A DNA stretch of 64,000 nt from Rutidosis leptorrhynchoides (lineage: Eukaryota > Streptophyta > Magnoliopsida > Asterales > Asteraceae): the NCBI RefSeq assembly GCF_046630445.1, contig NC_092342.1:177588501-177652500 (forward strand), in the 5' to 3' direction. The notes beneath the pieces were generated by a model. The model worked only from the letters and a program-made list of their open reading frames with translations, had not been told where the DNA came from and ran no database searches. Shown here one piece after another: positions 51,431-62,869 of the stretch. Both the position numbers and the translations under genes were made by a program. Each line of letters opens with the position of its first letter. The first letter of the stretch is position 1.

Positions 51431-51936
51431 AATACGGAATTAACAGTTAGCTAGGAACAGTTAGCTAGGAATAGTTAGCGTGAAGTCTTAACAAAATTTT
51501 TCATAATTAAATTTGTTTGTTTCTAACAAATTTTTTTTTTTGTCCAATGTTTTCTTCATTATGCCACTTGTTGGATTCTGATAGGTAAAAAATCCGAATA
51601 TGAAATTGAGTGAAAATGGTTATTCTGCGATGAACGGATACGTATATCTGTGGATGTAAGTAGGATAGTAAATGACTGTTGAATCAAATTGAAAGAATGT
51701 ACAGTGTAACTTATAATTGTGAAATCTAAATATTTCTAGGGTATTACCTACCCGTTAAAATATTTTCACCATTAACAGTCTGTACAAATTTTTTTTTTTA
51801 ATTACAATCTTTATAAAAACATATATACATATATATTTTCTTAAGATGTAACCATGGATTTAATGAGTCAATATGATATTAAACTCATTTGATTTACCGT
51901 TAGAACAAGAATATATAATCTCTAAAACATTAGAGA

Positions 51937-52505
51937 TTACATAATCGCCATGTCGAACGAAGATAAATGATGTAGAATGTCATGTAGAACGGTGATTATG
52001 CTCGAGGTACAGATTGTGATGTTGAGGCGTGTGTTGTTGTGGTTTGGTGTTGTTGCTGGTAGTACAGTTGATGCCGTTGATGTTGTTGAAGCTGGTACAT
52101 TTTGTACCATATTTTCCAAAGCTATAACTTGAGCGCGAAGCTCGTTGACTTCTGCTATTACTCCGGGATGATTGTCGGTTCGGAACAAGCGAATGAATAA
52201 GGTTTTGAATCTGACTTGTGATATAGTCGTGGCGAGATACTTCGAAAATGAGAGAGAAAATGGTATTACGAATAGGTTCACCGGTAAGTGCTTCAGGTTC
52301 TTCGCCAAGAGGTGATTTCGGTTGATGGAAAGGATCCCCTTCTTCGCGTCTCCATTGATTAAGTCGACTACGAACTCATCAGATGAATTGGGGATGGATG
52401 ATTGGGTGATTCATTCTGGTGACATTGCTTTCGGAGCTTAGGTGAAACACCACATCGGAATAGCTGTCGGAATCTGAGGAATTCGAACTGGTTGAGGGAT
52501 TCATC
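51937..52505 (-). pseudogene. D: broken ORF1 of the LARD-like family
   Basis: Starts at an ATG near 52503 (MNPSTSSNSS). It is open to two adjacent TGA codons about 41 codons on, then continues in the same frame with RLNQWRREEGDPFH, EPEALTGEPIRNTIFSL and FEVSRHDYITSQ to a stop near 51975. The C-terminal coiled-coil part (EVNELRAQVIALENMVQ) is in the neighbouring frame, so there is also a frameshift. C reads the two parts in one frame. TGA TGA may derive from CGA CGA by CpG decay. Position after the leader suggests a gag-like or leader protein; no known domain is seen. Confidence 0.5.
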
Positions 52506-52789
52506 TTGTACGATCAGTTGAAGGATTTTCGATAAGAAATAGATTATAGGATGTAGATTAGTACCCTACAATACATAATTTACATATGCATATATAATAC
52601 TAAAATCTCATAAGTTACGTAGGAATCTACGGAAGCTGTCAGTCAAAGGTAACAATAACAGATACGCTAAGATATGATTTTATCTATACACTGTCTATGC
52701 AATAGAGGCAGTAAGACGTGTCTAGACTTTAAGGATGATAAGCAATTAATTTTCAAAACTAAATGATAAGCAAAACTTTTGACATGCAG

Positions 52790-52875
52790 ACACGGTCGAA
52801 GTCCAGACTCACTAATGCATCTAAACAACTATCAGTTAAACACACTAATGCAAGACCTGGTTCGCTAAGACCACC
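52790..52875 (-). promoter_or_regulatory. D: conserved leader next to primer site
   Basis: Same ordered blocks as in the A family: CGGTCGAAGTCCAGACTCA, CTAATGCATC, ACACACTAATGCAAGAC. Confidence 0.6.
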
Positions 52876-52887
52876 GCTCTGATACCA
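52876..52887 (-). promoter_or_regulatory. D: primer binding site for initiator tRNA-Met
   Basis: Sense TGGTATCAGAGC, two bases from the LTR. Confidence 0.88.
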
Positions 52888-54121
52888 ACTCTAACGACCC
52901 GTCCTAATCCATCAGGACAAATACATTACAATTGATTACATCGCGAGGTACTTGACCTCTATATGATATATTTTACAAACATTGCATTCGTTTTTAAAAG
53001 ACAAACTTTCTTTACATTGAAGGTTGACGGCATGCATACCATTTCATAATATATCCAACTATAATTGACTTAATAATAATCTTGATGAACTCAACGACTC
53101 GAATGCAACGTCTTTTGAAATATGTCATGAATGACTCCAAGTAATATCTTTAAATTGAGCAAATGCACAGCGGAAGATTTCTTTCATACCTGAGAATAAA
53201 CATGCTTTAAAGTGTCAACTAAAAGGTTGGTGAGTTCATTAGTTTATCATAAATATTCATTTTCATCATTTTAATAGACCACAAGATTTTTATTTTCAGT
53301 TCTCATAAATATACGTCCCATGCATAGAGACAAAAATCATTCATATGAATTGAACACCTGGTAACCGACATTAACAAGATGCATATAAGAATATCCCCTA
53401 TCATTTTGGGAAATCCTTCGGACATGATAAAAACAAATTCGAAGTACAAAAGCATCCGGTACTTTGGATGGGGTTCGTTAGGCCCAATAGATCTATCTTT
53501 AGGATTCGCGTCAATTAGGCGTGCACTAATTCTCAAAATTAGTGATGTTCCCTAATTCTTAGGCTACCAAGCAAAAAGGGGCATATTCGGCTTCGATCAT
53601 TCAACCATATAATGTAGTTTCGATTACTTGTGTCTATTTCGTAAAACATTTATAAAAATTGCGCATGTATTCTCAGCCCAAAAATATAAAGGGTAAAAAG
53701 GCAAATGAAACTCACGCATATAAATATTGTAAAACAGTTAATAAAGCATTTGCATGTATTCTCAGCCCAAAAATATAATGAGTAAAAAGGGAGCAAATGA
53801 AACTCACTCTACAATATTTTGTAGTAAAAATATTCGTACGACGATACTGAACAATGCAGGGTTGGCCTCGGATTCACGAACCTATATATTTTGTATATTT
53901 ATTAATATACATAGTTGTAATCGAACAAATATATGTAAATTTTATTAGTTATATTCTTTTTATATATCTTTGTAGTTATTTAGGGTTTATTCTAAACTTC
54001 ATTAAAAAGAAACATATTTTTTTATTTATGTAAAACATATCTTAACTTATATGTTATATATATTTATTTTATATATATTTTATATCATTACAATAATTAT
54101 TATCTATACTTTCAGTTATCT

Positions 54122-54178
<57 letters not shown>

Positions 54179-54716
54179 TATGTTTAGTATTATAATTAAA
54201 ATAGATATTGTATAAGTATTTTTTAAATGTTAGCCTGTTTGATATATAGTTATATGGAATATTATTTTAATTATATTAAATGTAATAAGTATCTTTTACG
54301 AAACTAATAATTATTTGTTAAAAATGGTAGTTTTGATAATAATAAGTCACTAATAATAATAATAATAATAATAACATTTTTAGTAATGATAATACTAATA
54401 ATACTAATAATGATATTGTTGATAATGATACTTATGTTAACGATAATAATACTAATAATTATGAAAATGATACTAATACTAATATTAGTGAAAATAATAA
54501 TAAGTTGCATCACTTTCTTAATAATAATAATAATAATGATAACTAATACTTGAATGACAAAATTTATAATAATAAATACATTAGTAATGTTAATAATAAT
54601 AATAATAATAATAATAATGGTTTTAATACTTACATTTATGTTAATAATAATAATAAGTGTTTGAATTCTAATAATAACAATAATATCAATAACACTGATA
54701 ATAATCATAGTAATAA

Positions 54717-54836
<120 letters not shown>

Positions 54837-54875
54837 TTTAGTATTAAAACTACCTTACTAGATTTGTCTAAAAAG

Positions 54876-54952
54876 AATTGTCACGAGCAGGGATTGAACC
54901 CGCAACCTCTTGCTACCCCGAAACACAACCCAACCATTGCACCATAATTGTT
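54876..54952 (-). other. tRNA-like (possible SINE head) segment in D LTR
   Basis: Same A-box-like and B-box sequences as 33304-33378. Confidence 0.5.
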
Positions 54953-56765
54953 TTTCTATTTTATAACCCAATAGACACCATTAACCCATTTGTATACCTT
55001 TCATCTTCTTCAAGTATACAAGCCACCAGATGTGATGACTCGGAAATTACGGACCAAATTTAAACCTAAATCTTAAATGATTTCCCCATGATAAGCAAAG
55101 TCTCTTAGGATGAGTCTCAAAAATTTTGAATTGTTTTCTTAAGTTCATTAAACTTCGGCTGCTCTCGATGACTCACGAACAACTAATTGGAAATAAATAT
55201 GCATATACATATTTTTATAATAAATGTTATTAATCTATTGTATGAAAATTCTCGTTAATAAAGATTATTATCTGTAATACTATTATTTATTTGTTATTAA
55301 TCAAATCATTATTAATATTATTAGTATTATTATTAATTACTAATTATTAGAATTATTGATATTATTATCATTATTATTAATTGTATTATTATTTAAATAC
55401 CTATTATTAGTATTAATATTATTATTAATACACTTATATAATTGCAAATACACATACATGTATATATGCGAAATACAATTGTACATATATAAATACATAT
55501 ACTAATATACAAATACAGTCCTATATATATACGTATACATAAATAAATCTATAACTAAGTATTCTGTCTCCTTTCACCGTCAGACTTTATTGAATTATGC
55601 TTCTCTCTATTCGATCTTACATCAGATTCATTCAATTATATGATCTGATTAACAACCCATATCATACTTTACATTATTTTATTTTATTTTCTGTACGATT
55701 TATGATCCTTGTCGATTCACTTTGCTACAAAACAACTGCAAAGAATCTAACACTGTTAATATTTGTATTACGTTCTATTTAACACCTAAATCTACTACAT
55801 AACCACCGAAACCACCACCTTCAAAACAACTTCCAAGAACTATCTATCTATCTCTAAGTAGATTTAACCCATCGTTTGATCACCACTTTCACACGATCAC
55901 CTTGTAAACAGCACCTACTTAACCATCACGAACCATATTAATACCCAATGTGATCATCCTCTAAAAACCCATCAACACCATCGAGCCACCCAAACACCAC
56001 CACAACTCGTCATCTTGCTTCTATTGTTGCCCAACACCGAAACCATCATAAGTTCCATCATGATCACCATTCGATCACCATGCACCACCTTAAACCCTCC
56101 TTCCATCACAACCATCCACCACCATCATTTTACTGTTTCTATTTCTTTTCCTTGTGAACCCACACTCGACAATTTCATCAAAACCTTCTCGTTTTGCAAG
56201 CTAATAATTGTTTTGTGGTGACTACTTGCTTTCCCTTTTTTCTGCACCTATCGAAAATATTAGAAGATAGTGTATTATGGATTATGTCCAAGAAGAATCC
56301 CAAGTTGGTTAATACATATATATCATGCAGTATATAATCCGGGGTAATATATTTCTATTGGAGGATGACAATGCTTCGTACCCCACTTCACACTCAATAT
56401 TTTAAATATGGCCGATATATATAAATCATAATCATAATTACCGAACATTTAGAAAGTATGGATAAAAAATGCAAGTGCTGTTTTTTTTTATTATTTCGTG
56501 ACCCACCCATATGGGTACCCAATAAAGCTTGTCACCTTCTTTACAAATCCTTTTGAACGGAGGAGGTACATTTATTTGTTTATTTTATTTTTTTTAGTCG
56601 TGGTTGTCTTTCAGTTTTGGGGTTTATAAATTCTTGGTCTTATAAATGACACGGATTGAAAATGTTGAATATTTGATAGGTTTGTGATCGATTAAAAATG
56701 AAGAAAGAGGCACTGATATAGACCCGGTTTATATAGATATAATTCGTGGGTTAAAACAAAATGAA

Positions 56766-56840
56766 AGGGTAGCAGACTGGTTAGGCATGATTTGATTTAA
56801 GCAGGAGGTCGTGGGTTCAAATCTAGGTGACTACATTTTT
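56766..56840 (+). other. C LTR: tRNA-like segment with Pol III A and B boxes
   Basis: TAGCAGACTGG at about 56770 fits the A-box consensus with one mismatch, and GGTTCAAATCT at about 56814 is B-box-like, 33 bases further. A T tract follows. This is the best tRNA-derived SINE head in the window. Confidence 0.55.
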
Positions 56841-57002
56841 TTTAACAATAAGAGATTGTGTTGAAAGCTTGGGCCGAGATTTAAGTATTGGGCCGAATTC
56901 ATTTCTGTTTTTGATTTGGGCCGAGTCTTTGTTGGGCTATTCGAATTAAAAGAGTTATAAAATTCTAGTTACATCTTATAATAAGGATGTAACAAATGGA
57001 GC

Positions 57003-57107
57003 ATTGGTTTGATGTCCTGTGTGTTGAGCAAGAGGTCGTGGGTTTGAGTCTCGTCTGAGGCATTTCTTTTTAAGAAATTGTTTTGAAGGTAGTTTCATTT
57101 TTTTTAA

Positions 57108-57179
<72 letters not shown>
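57003..57179 (+). other. C LTR: second tRNA-like segment with TTA tail
   Basis: TTGGTTTGATG and GGTTTGAGTCT resemble A and B boxes. A TTA array begins about 55 bases later. It is the diverged equivalent of the tRNA-like segments of the B1/D LTRs. Confidence 0.45.
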
Positions 57180-57659
57180 ATATAAGTATTAGTATTATTA
57201 TTATTGTTAGTATTAGTATTATTAAGTATTATGAATATTATAGTTATCATATTTATTATTATTATTGTCACGATTAGGATTATTATTATTATTATTAAAA
57301 TTATTAGAACTATCATGAAAACAAGTATTACTAATATCATGATTATTAAGAATATCATTTTTATTAAAATTTACATTTTTATTCTTAGTTTTGTTACATT
57401 ATTAATATTATCATTATCACTATCATTTTTACTACAAATAAAGTGACAAATATTACTTTCCAAAATTATTATTTTCAACATCATTATTAAATCTAATTAT
57501 TTATTATCATTACTTTGGTATTATCATTAATTTAACAAATAAATGATATTTATATAAAAGTATATTTAATACACATAACTTAACTATATTAATAGTTTTA
57601 TTTATTTAAAATATATATAAATAATGAAAGATATAAATATAAAAATGAAAGAACTAATA

Positions 57660-57660
57660 A

Positions 57661-57746
<86 letters not shown>

Positions 57747-57817
57747 TTATATATTTATATATTTATATATTTATATATATATATATATATATAAGTTTAT
57801 TCGATTACGAGTATATG

Positions 57818-57873
<56 letters not shown>
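57660..57873. repeat. TA microsatellites in C LTR
   Basis: Two TA arrays separated by TATATTTA units and a 45-base unique piece. Confidence 0.93.
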
Positions 57874-57877
<4 letters not shown>

Positions 57878-58799
57878 GATATAGGTTTGTGAATCTGAGG
57901 CCAACCCTACACTTGTTCAATGTCGTCATATGTATTTTTACTACAAAATACAGTATTGTGAGTTTATTTGCTCCCTTTTTAAATGCTTTTGCAATATATA
58001 TTTTTGGAACTGAGAATACATGCGCTGCTTTTATAAATTCTTTACGAAATAGACACAAGTGATCGAAACTACATTCTATGGTTGGATTATTAAACTGAAT
58101 ATGCCCCTTTTTAGTCTGGTAATCTAAGAATTAGGGAACAGACACCCTAATTGACGCTAACTCTAAAGATAGATCTATCGGGCTCAACAAGCCCCATCCA
58201 AAGTACCGGATGCTTTAGTACTTCGAAATTTATATCATGTCTGAAGGAGGATCCCGGAATGATGGGGATATTCTTATATGCATATTGTGAATGTCGGTTA
58301 CCAGGTGTTCAATCCATATGAATGATATTTTTGTCTCTATACATGAGACGTATGTTTACGAGAAATGGAAATATGAAATCTTGTGGTCTATTAAAATTAT
58401 GAAATGATTATTTATGTTAAACTAATGAACTCACCAACCTTTTGGTTGACACTTTAAAGCATGTTTATTCTCAGGTACGAAAGAAATCTTCCGCTGTGAA
58501 ATTTGCTCATTTTCGAAATATTACTTGGAGTCATTCATGGCATATTTCAAAAGACGTTGCATTCGAGTCGTCGAGTTCATCAAGATTATTATTAAGTCAA
58601 TTATAGTTGGATATATTATGAAATGGTATGCATGTTGTCAACTTTCAATATAATGAAAGATTGTCTTTTCAAAAATGAATGCAATGTTTGTAAAATGTAT
58701 CATATAGAGGTCAAGTACCTCGCGATGTAATCAACCATTGTGAATCGTTTATAATCGATATGGACTTCATCCAGATGGATTAGGATGGCTCTTCACAGT

Positions 58800-58811
58800 T
58801 GGTATCAGAGC
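58800..58811 (+). promoter_or_regulatory. C: primer binding site for initiator tRNA-Met
   Basis: TGGTATCAGAGC, two bases after the LTR. Confidence 0.92.
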
Positions 58812-58905
58812 GGTGGTCTTAGCGAACCAGGTCTGCATTAGCGTGTCTAACTGATAAGTCGTTAGGATGCATTAGTGAGTCTGGACTTCGACCGTGTCTG
58901 CATGT
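58812..58905 (+). promoter_or_regulatory. C: conserved leader
   Basis: Contains GCATTAGCGTGTCT, GGATGCATTAGTGAGTCTGG and ACTTCGACCGTG, the reverse complement of the blocks seen on the plus strand in the minus-oriented elements. Confidence 0.6.
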
Positions 58906-59181
58906 CAAAAGTTTTGCTTATCATTTAGTGTCAAAAATTATTTGCTTATCATCCTTAAAGTCTAGACACATCTTACTGCCTCTATTGCATAGACAGTGTA
59001 TAGATAAATTCATATCGTAGCGTATCTGTTATTGTTACTAGTGCCTGACAGCTTCCGTAGATTCCTCCGTAACTTATAGGATTTTAGTATTATATATGCA
59101 TATGTAAATTATGTATTACAGGGTACTAATCTACATCCTATAATCTATTTCTTATCAAAATCCTTCATCTAATCGTACGAG

Positions 59182-59754
59182 ATGAATCCCTCAACCAGTT
59201 CGAGTCCCTCAGATTTCGATAGCTATTCCGATAGTTATTCCGACAGCTATTCCGATATGGAGTTTCATCTAAACTCCGAAAGCAGTGTCACCAGAATGAA
59301 TTAACCAATTCATTTGATGGGTTCGTAGCCTACTTAACTGATGGATACGAGAAAAAGGCGATCCTTTTCACCCACCAACCTGCACTCTTGACAAAGAACC
59401 TGAAGCACTTACCGGCGAACCCATTCGAAACACCATTTTCACACTCATTTCCAGATTATCTCTCCACGATTACATTCTATCTAAAATTCTAAACCTTATT
59501 CATCCGTTCGTTCCGACCGACAATCATCCCAGAATAATAGAAGAAGTCAACGAGCTTCGCGCTCAAGTAATCAATTTAGAAAACATGGTGCAAAACTTAC
59601 CAGCTTCAGCAACATCACCGGCACCAATAGTACCATCAACAACCCAAGTCTCAACATCACATGTCTCAACATTTCATTCTGTACTTCGAGTATAATCATC
59701 GTTCTACATGACGTTCTACATCATTTATCTTCGTTCGACATGACGATTATGTAA
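59182..59754 (+). pseudogene. C: broken ORF1 of the LARD-like family
   Basis: Starts MNPSTSSSPSDF with a repeated SYSD motif and stops after 41 codons. It resumes in another frame with REKGDPFH, EPEALTGEPIRNTIFTL and then, without a break, the coiled-coil-like EEVNELRAQVINLENMVQ and a Ser/Thr/Pro-rich tail. C thus shows that the two halves, out of frame with each other in D, were once continuous. No known domain is seen. Confidence 0.5.
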
Positions 59755-60413
59755 TCTCTAATGTTTTAGAGATTATATATATTCCTGTTCTAACGGTAAA
59801 TCAAATGAGATTAATATCATATTAACTCATTAAATCCATAATTACATCTGAAGAAAATATATATGCAAGTATACTTTCATAAAGATTATAATTAAAAATT
59901 CTTTTGTACAAACTGTTAATGGTGAAAATATTTTAACGGGTAGGTAATACCCAAAGAATATTTAGATTTCACATTAATAAATTACACTGTACATTCTTCG
60001 AATCAGATTCAATAGTCATTTACTATCCTACTTACATCCACCGATATACAAATCCGTTCACCACGAAATAACCATTTTCATTCAATTTCATATTTGGATT
60101 TTGATCTATCAGAGTCCAACAAGTGGCATAATGAAGAAAACATTGGACAAGATAAAATTTGTTAGAAACAAACAAATTAACTATGAGAAATTTTGTTAAG
60201 AATCCACGCTAACGAAATCCTAGCTAACTGTTCCTAGCTAACTGTTAATTCCGTATTACATTTTAATTATCGCAATTTATTTATCGCAATTTAATTATCG
60301 CAATTTTAATTCTCGCAATTTTATTTATCGTCATTTAATTTCTGTTACTTACTTTACGCATTTTATTTATCGTCATTAAATTTCTGTTATTTATTTTACG
60401 CACTTTAAATATC

Positions 60414-60600
60414 GGGAAATGTATACAAGGTTTTGACATATCATATCGACGTATCTATATATATTATTTGGAATCACCATAGACACTCTATATGCAGTAA
60501 TGATCGAGTTCTCTATACAGGGTTGAGGTTGATTCTCAAATAATATATATACTTTGAGTTGTGATCGAGTCTGAGACATGTACACGGGTCACGATACGTA
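60414..60600 (+). other. C: internal segment related to the A-family LTR
   Basis: Resembles 29630-29815 of the A3 LTR in the same sense orientation: CATAGACACTCTATATGCAG, ACAGGGTTGAGGTTGATT and ACTTTGAGTTGTGATC are shared. D has it at about 51115-51305. Confidence 0.75.
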
Positions 60601-60937
60601 TTAATTAATTCGAATATTATAAATTAAACTATATATGAATTATTGGACTGTTAATTGTGGACTATCGACTGTGGACTATCAAGATTGGACAATTAAAAAT
60701 GAATTAAAATATTGATTATAACATATGAAATTAAACAATTCTTCAAGTTTGCCACTTGATTTCATCTTAAACCTCATTTGTATCCTGACGATTACAATCT
60801 GCGTTCAAATCTTTCATGATTCTTGAAAACACCTCAATCGAGAGGATGAACCAACCGCACTTCATCTACGGAAGGAAAGATTTATGCATATAGTTATGTA
60901 TCTGAAAACACTCGAAACCCGAGTAAACGTTTAAAAC

Positions 60938-61327
60938 ATGTCTGTGCTAACTCCTTTGGTGTTGTTATTACCGAAAATGACTTTGCAATCCCTTTTCAAG
61001 GTAGCAAATTCTGTCACAGCTCCAGCAAGTCAACTTCGACTTTTCGTTCAAAACAACCTTATTATAACTTTGATATATATGCGTGCTCTTTTATTGTTAT
61101 CAGAGAACCTTTTATATTCCACCATATTACCAGCAGATGTACCAGCAACCTCGTCGCTCCTTGGTTTAAATCCCTCCGACAAATCACTATATTTATCTAT
61201 TGAAGTCTCATCATGTATACATCCGCATCTTGTAACAAGAATTGCCATATCAATTACCGGGAATCAGCAAATCTGTATTTTGAGTCTCGCAACGATTCCA
61301 CATCAACAGTTATATGTATTCATATAA
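60938..61327 (+). pseudogene. C: ORF2 remnant
   Basis: Matches D's 50436-50840 ORF from the KVAN segment onward (TAPASQLRLFVQNN, ILPADVPATSSLLGLN). The upstream part (ANSFGVVITEND) is shifted by one extra base near 60990. The function is unknown. Confidence 0.3.
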
Positions 61328-61329
61328 CA

Positions 61330-62850
61330 TTTATCTCTTAGAACTATGATCTTCCATTCTAAAAATTCTGAAAAGCACCCAGTCTGCGAATTAATACTCT
61401 GAATTTTGAAAAGCTGAATACAGCAGCAAAAACTGTACACGACCGTAACCGTCGAAAGTTTGATGATAAAGAATGGAGTATTGGAAACACCCAATAGAAA
61501 ATTTAGTACCAAAAAGAGGGTTATGCGAAACTTTGAAAGAAGCCGTGGACAAATCACAAAGAATAAGTTTAACTTCAAAGAATCTAAATGATTCAATGTC
61601 TGCTGAAGTCTTTAGCGAATATCTTGCTCCTTACTCTAAACCCTTGCGGACAATAGTCTCCATCATCCTCTGATCTTAGAAATTCCAAGATATCATTGTA
61701 TCTTTCATTATAAATATCCTCCATATTTCTGAAGATATTTTTATAATTGTTCTTATCTGAAATCATTAATCTCTTTGTGCTATCAGTGTTACATCATATA
61801 GAAACTGTTAGTTTCTATATTATGTAAACTTTCGAGATTAAAATATGAATGTTATTGAAGTAATGTTGGGAACTGATGCATGAGTTAGTATAATATAATG
61901 ACACTTGATCAACGTGATTATATTACAGTAAGTCATGCTGAGTTTCTAAATGGAACATGATGATTCACAGATCATAACGTCATCATGTACCATGTTACAT
62001 AACTCTGACATTCTGCTTAACTTCTAAATATATCAAGAAAGTATATTCTTGATAGTTCTATTCTCAGTGATTTTGATAAATTTGAAAATCAAATTGTGCT
62101 ATCACGTTCCTTCCTGCTTAGAACATTATAATCATTCGAAACTCCATACTTACGAATTCTGGACCATTACTCGCTTTACTAAGAGGTCGAGAAGAGAAGA
62201 AAAAGGTAAAGAGCTCCGAAACATAAGGGAAGATATAAAACTCGATAACAACACATAAATTACAGACCGTGTATATCAATGTTTATCGCAACATAAAGAC
62301 ACGGGAGAATTAAAAACACTATAACCCCAAGGGCGAAGTAGAAGAAAACAAATTCCTCCGGTGGAAGTTGGAAAAGGAGAATGATTGTTGCGATAGTAAG
62401 GATAAAGACAAGGATTAAAAATTGGATTAAGCATCTTCACAATCTTTTGAATTTGGGAATTGAGTATAGAAGTGGTGAAAAGTAAGGGAACGGAAAAGTT
62501 TAATTTATAATGGAAATACCAGACAAAGTAATCAAGGCAGATGACGCATTTAATGGAAGAGATCGTAATTTCCTTAAATCCCGAAGAATCAGATCTTATA
62601 GATTTCCAAAGATTTTCTTTTAAATTCCTTGAATTTCGGAAATTCAACCATGACTAGTCAAAAGTTATGATTGAAATTTGTCTTCCTTATTGCACTATTT
62701 CGTGATAGTTTCATTTATACTCTTCGAATAATCGAATTATTTACTCCTTATTACCCAATGGTAATAAAACTCTATTCATCAACTCGTATGCGTCATAAAA
62801 ACATATTTATTGTTAACTATGACAACTACACTCAAATTTCGGGACGGAAT
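61330..62850 (+). other. C: non-coding internal region
   Basis: About 1.5 kb without a convincing gene, colinear with D 48830-50430. It contains the palindrome. Short open frames here are not conserved in D. Confidence 0.5.
61891..61925. repeat. C: conserved 35-bp palindrome
   Basis: TAATATAAT-GACACTTGATCAACGTG-ATTATATTA, the reverse complement of the D palindrome with its arms intact. Confidence 0.8.
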
Positions 62851-62869
62851 TTCTTTAACGGGTAGGTAC
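62845..62869 (+). promoter_or_regulatory. C: polypurine-tract region before the 3' LTR
   Basis: TTTCTTTAACGGGTAGGTAC immediately before the LTR start, preceded by TTTCGGGACGGAA. Confidence 0.65.

Larger units (their letters stand above)
48795..52889 (-). mobile_element. Element D: LARD-like internal region, 4.1 kb, mostly non-coding
   Basis: Bounded by the pre-LTR motif on the left and the primer site on the right. It lacks protease, RT and integrase. In sense order it holds primer site, conserved leader, broken ORF1, short ATCGCAATT repeats, a segment like the A LTR (about 51115-51305), ORF2, and a palindrome (49797-49831). C's internal region (58798-62869) has the same order. Confidence 0.82.
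55031..58797 (+). repeat. C: 5' LTR, 3767 bp
   Basis: Starts TGTGATGACTCGG and ends GGCTCTTCACA, two bases before the primer site. The last 0.7 kb (R/U5 side) resembles the LTRs of B, D and A; the U3 part differs. It contains two tRNA-like segments, a TTA array (57108-57179) and two TA arrays (57660-57740, 57826-57873). No gene is supported. Confidence 0.9.

Noticed and set aside
57083..58058. Tyr/Ile-rich open frames in the C LTR
   Set aside because: They come from TTA and TA arrays, with no unique sequence of coding character.
61048..61248. Minus-strand frame in C (FKPRSDEVAGTSAG) as the real gene instead of ORF2
   Set aside because: Not excluded, but it is short, and I found no motif to prefer it; mentioned under ORF2.
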